NCBI GenBank assembly: GCA_022759165.1
Contig: JAEMPT010000102.1
Location: forward strand, 1 to 7,096
Length of the DNA: 7,096 bases
Source: Thermoprotei archaeon
GTDB lineage: Archaea > Thermoproteota > Thermoprotei_A > Sulfolobales > Fervidicoccaceae
Reading direction: 5' to 3'
The position numbers and the translations under genes are program-made. The notes below the pieces were generated by a model. The model was not told the DNA's origin, ran no database searches, and was given only the letters and a program-made list of their open reading frames with translations. This document shows, one piece after another, positions 5,632 to 7,096 of this stretch. How positions within the stretch are numbered: the first letter of the stretch is position 1; every line of letters begins with the position of its first letter.

Positions 5632-6531
5632 TCAGAGCATTACCTCGATATATAAGTTATCCACTATATCTCTATACCTATTTCTGACAGCTACATCTGT
5701 AAATGTTCCAAAGGCTGATGCGATGTCTCTTTGGTTTCTCTTTTCTCCCATAATTGCGGAAGAAACATAAGCTATTGCTGCAGCAACTGCTATAGGAGAT
5801 TTCCCCTGCAGCATGGGAGATTTCTCCACTGCTTTGGAAAGTCTGTACATCAATTTTTCGCTTCCCGGACCAAGGTTGAGTTTCTTAACGAATGTAGGGA
5901 CATATTCAATTGGTTTGTACACCCTAGCATTTATTTTTCCTCCACTGAGTTCCACCAACTTCCTATATGCATATCTGGCACTTTCCTCATCAACTTCTAG
6001 AGCGCTTATTATGGAGGCGAAAGACTTTGGTATCTTTGACAGCCTGCATGAAATGTAAATTGCAGCAGCTATATAAGATTTGATCTTTTCCCCTCTTCCG
6101 AGGCCATTTTCCACAACCTTCCTAATTAGCAAAGCAGCATTTTCCAACACGAGCTGAGGAAGCTGCAGCCTAGAAACCTCTTGCCTGAGTATAGTCAAAG
6201 CATCAATCATCCTCTTGCTTTTCCTCATTCTTGTAGAAGCCATCCTTCTCCTGAGGTTGTACATCTTCATTCGCTGGGAGTACTTCAGCCTTCTTATGTC
6301 TCTCTCACTGATCGTTGTGGAGATTCCATAATCGTGCATAGACTTAGTGAGAGGTGATCCAACTCTTGACCTGGCTTTCCCTTCTCCATCTAAAAACTCC
6401 CTCCACTCTGGGCCAGAGTCCAGCAAGCTTCCTATAACTTCTCCTGTCGACTTACAGATAATTTCTCCTCTTTCATGGTCTACTATTATATCAGAGCATT
6501 GATGTCTATAATCATCTAAATTGGTTGACAT
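5632..6531 (-). CDS. tfb: transcription initiation factor TFB (TFIIB homologue)
   Basis: General factor that binds the TBP-TATA complex and the BRE and brings in RNA polymerase. The 299 residues contain an N-terminal zinc-ribbon-like segment (10-33), the linker GPEWREF (40-46), the B-reader region SRVGSPLTKSMHDYGISTTI (55-74), and two cyclin repeats (about 106-200 and 206-299) with RGEKIKSYIAAAIYISCR (146-163) and GKSPIAVAAAIAYVSSAI (243-260). The closing NQRDIASAF...VAVRNRYRDI is the helix-turn-helix that contacts the BRE. The ribbon keeps C12 and C26 but has no CxxC pairs: H10, S13 and T29 occupy the other ligand places. I recall a similarly reduced CPPD...CTETGEV ribbon in Sulfolobus TFB. 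The ATG at 6531 follows GGAGG inside the end of gar1; the gar1 stop and this ATG are one base apart, so the two are translated from one operon. Confidence 0.95.
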   Translation of the reverse strand: MSTNLDDYRHQCSDIIVDHERGEIICKSTGEVIGSLLDSGPEWREFLDGEGKARSRVGSPLTKSMHDYGISTTISERDIRRLKYSQRMKMYNLRRRMASTRMRKSKRMIDALTILRQEVSRLQLPQLVLENAALLIRKVVENGLGRGEKIKSYIAAAIYISCRLSKIPKSFASIISALEVDEESARYAYRKLVELSGGKINARVYKPIEYVPTFVKKLNLGPGSEKLMYRLSKAVEKSPMLQGKSPIAVAAAIAYVSSAIMGEKRNQRDIASAFGTFTDVAVRNRYRDIVDNLYIEVML

Positions 6532-6532
6532 T

Positions 6533-6802
6533 CTATTTCTTCCTCCGAGCGGGCCTTTTCTGAAGAGTGCCTGAGAAATGTACTTTTTTTCCTATAAGTT
6601 TAATAGCATCTACATCTTCCCTTAGAGTAACGCCTAAAGCAAGTGGGGACTCTACATTCCCCAAAATGTCAACTACCTTACCCATAGGTCTCAAATCTGG
6701 GGAGAGTATAACGTCGCCGATCTGCGGTATTTCTTTTCCCTCGATTCTTATTAGGAACTTTTTATTATCGATAGCCCTCTCCACCTTACCTCCTAATCTC
6801 AT
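6533..6802 (-). CDS. gar1: H/ACA RNP protein Gar1
   Basis: Small beta-barrel subunit of archaeal H/ACA ribonucleoproteins; with Cbf5, Nop10 and L7Ae it guides RNA-directed pseudouridylation of rRNA. From the ATG at 6802 the product has 89 residues and begins MRLGGKVERAIDNKKFLIRI, matching the M-x-R-L-G start of archaeal Gar1. The core GKVVDILGNVESPLALGV (41-58) is the characteristic Gar1 strand pair, followed by IGKKVHFSG and a basic tail KRPARRKK that probably touches RNA. A GTG at 6811 would add three residues; the ATG is preferred on family alignment, and that GTG lies within GGTG, which could serve as a ribosome-binding site 8 bases ahead of the ATG. The last codons supply the ribosome-binding site of tfb. 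The gar1-tfb pairing recurs in archaea. Confidence 0.9.
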   Translation of the reverse strand: MRLGGKVERAIDNKKFLIRIEGKEIPQIGDVILSPDLRPMGKVVDILGNVESPLALGVTLREDVDAIKLIGKKVHFSGTLQKRPARRKK

Positions 6803-6837
6803 AGAAGGCACCGCTGTTCACATATACTATATTTTTT

Positions 6838-6848
6838 GGTTTAAAACA
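6838..6848 (-). promoter_or_regulatory. candidate TATA box of the gar1-tfb operon
   Basis: On the minus strand TGTTTTAAACC is centred near 6843, predicting transcription from about 6817, some 15 bases ahead of the gar1 ATG. An inverted repeat TTGATT/AATCAA (6852-6877), with an inner GGTA/TACC palindrome, lies immediately upstream and could bind a regulator. Inference from position. Confidence 0.4.
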
Positions 6849-6952
6849 GGTTTGATTGGTATTACCATATTAATCAATATTTGGCACATTTTCAAACTCT
6901 CTTACGGAAATTAATTTTCAAATTCCAATATAGAATATTACCCATGGATACA

Positions 6953-6961
6953 TTTATAAAT
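6953..6961 (+). promoter_or_regulatory. strong TATA box without an assigned gene
   Basis: TTTATAAAT is a near-perfect archaeal box A on the plus strand. A start about 26 bases later would fall near 6983, at the left border of the IS605-end-like copy. No ORF of note begins there inside the window, so it may drive a small RNA, a gene beyond the right edge, or nothing. Confidence 0.35.
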
Positions 6962-6980
6962 AACCTGATCAAATGAACAA

Positions 6981-7021
6981 CAAGCCTCGCCACTTTTAGG
7001 GGCAAGGATGATGTCAGATAA
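6981..7021 (-). mobile_element. IS200/IS605 right-end-like repeat, copy 3
   Basis: Read on the minus strand this is TCTGACATCATCCTTGCCCC, then TAAAAGTGGCGAGGCTTG. The TCTGACATC box, the central TAAAAG and the terminal GGCGAGGCTT match the copy at 2731-2797. Stem pairing between TTGCCCC/TGGCGAGG arms is imperfect. No transposase gene is present within the window on either side. Confidence 0.5.
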
Positions 7022-7096
7022 GTAACTTCTTAACTCCTTATTCTATCCATGTTTTTTAAAGAAAAGTCAATCCGAACGTTTTCAAAATATTCGAAT

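Noticed and set aside
5405..5770. Plus-strand open frame of 121 codons across the DUF373/tfb junction.
   Set aside because: It overlaps the well-supported DUF373 gene in another frame and the tfb gene on the opposite strand, and its composition is not protein-like.
7003..7016. ATGATGTCAG and nearby CTGA look like C/D box sRNA motifs.
   Set aside because: The C box is imperfect, no C'/D' pair is found at proper spacing, and the bases are explained by the repeat's TCTGACATC box.

Overview
This A+T-rich window comes from an archaeon, most likely a thermophilic member of the TACK/Crenarchaeota-related lineages. The evidence is a stand-alone ribosomal protein S30e, a TFB whose N-terminal zinc ribbon is degenerate in the crenarchaeal manner, a gar1-tfb gene pair, a DUF373 membrane protein, an Ogg2-type 8-oxoguanine glycosylase and archaeal TATA boxes with short or absent leaders. 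The lineage cannot be fixed more precisely from the sequence alone.

Layout from left to right. 1-227: a possible 5' end of a gene leaving the window on the minus strand, and a degenerate IS200/IS605-like end repeat. 228-1622 (-): type I glutamine synthetase. 1623-1890: divergent promoter region with a second, inverted repeat copy. 1891-2697 (+): a SAM methyltransferase resembling the FmrO/Arm family of 16S rRNA m7G methyltransferases, best known from aminoglycoside resistance. 2698-2868: a hairpin and the clearest repeat copy. 2869-3486 (-): Ogg2 DNA glycosylase/lyase. 3487-3928: a mostly non-coding stretch with a possible tiny gene or RNA and a palindromic S30e promoter. 3929-4385 (+): S30e and a small two-helix membrane protein. 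4548-5627 (+): DUF373 protein with a hairpin in front of its TTG start. 5632-6802 (-): gar1-tfb operon, convergent with the DUF373 gene. 6803-7096: upstream region with a fourth repeat copy.

Most genes are housekeeping functions: nitrogen assimilation, oxidised-base repair, ribosome structure, rRNA pseudouridylation and transcription initiation. The least ordinary parts are the Arm-like rRNA methyltransferase homologue, which sits between two inverted copies of an IS605-end-like repeat, and the S30e promoter, whose TATA box lies inside a perfect 10-bp inverted repeat. No CRISPR array, tRNA, rRNA or intact transposase gene was seen.
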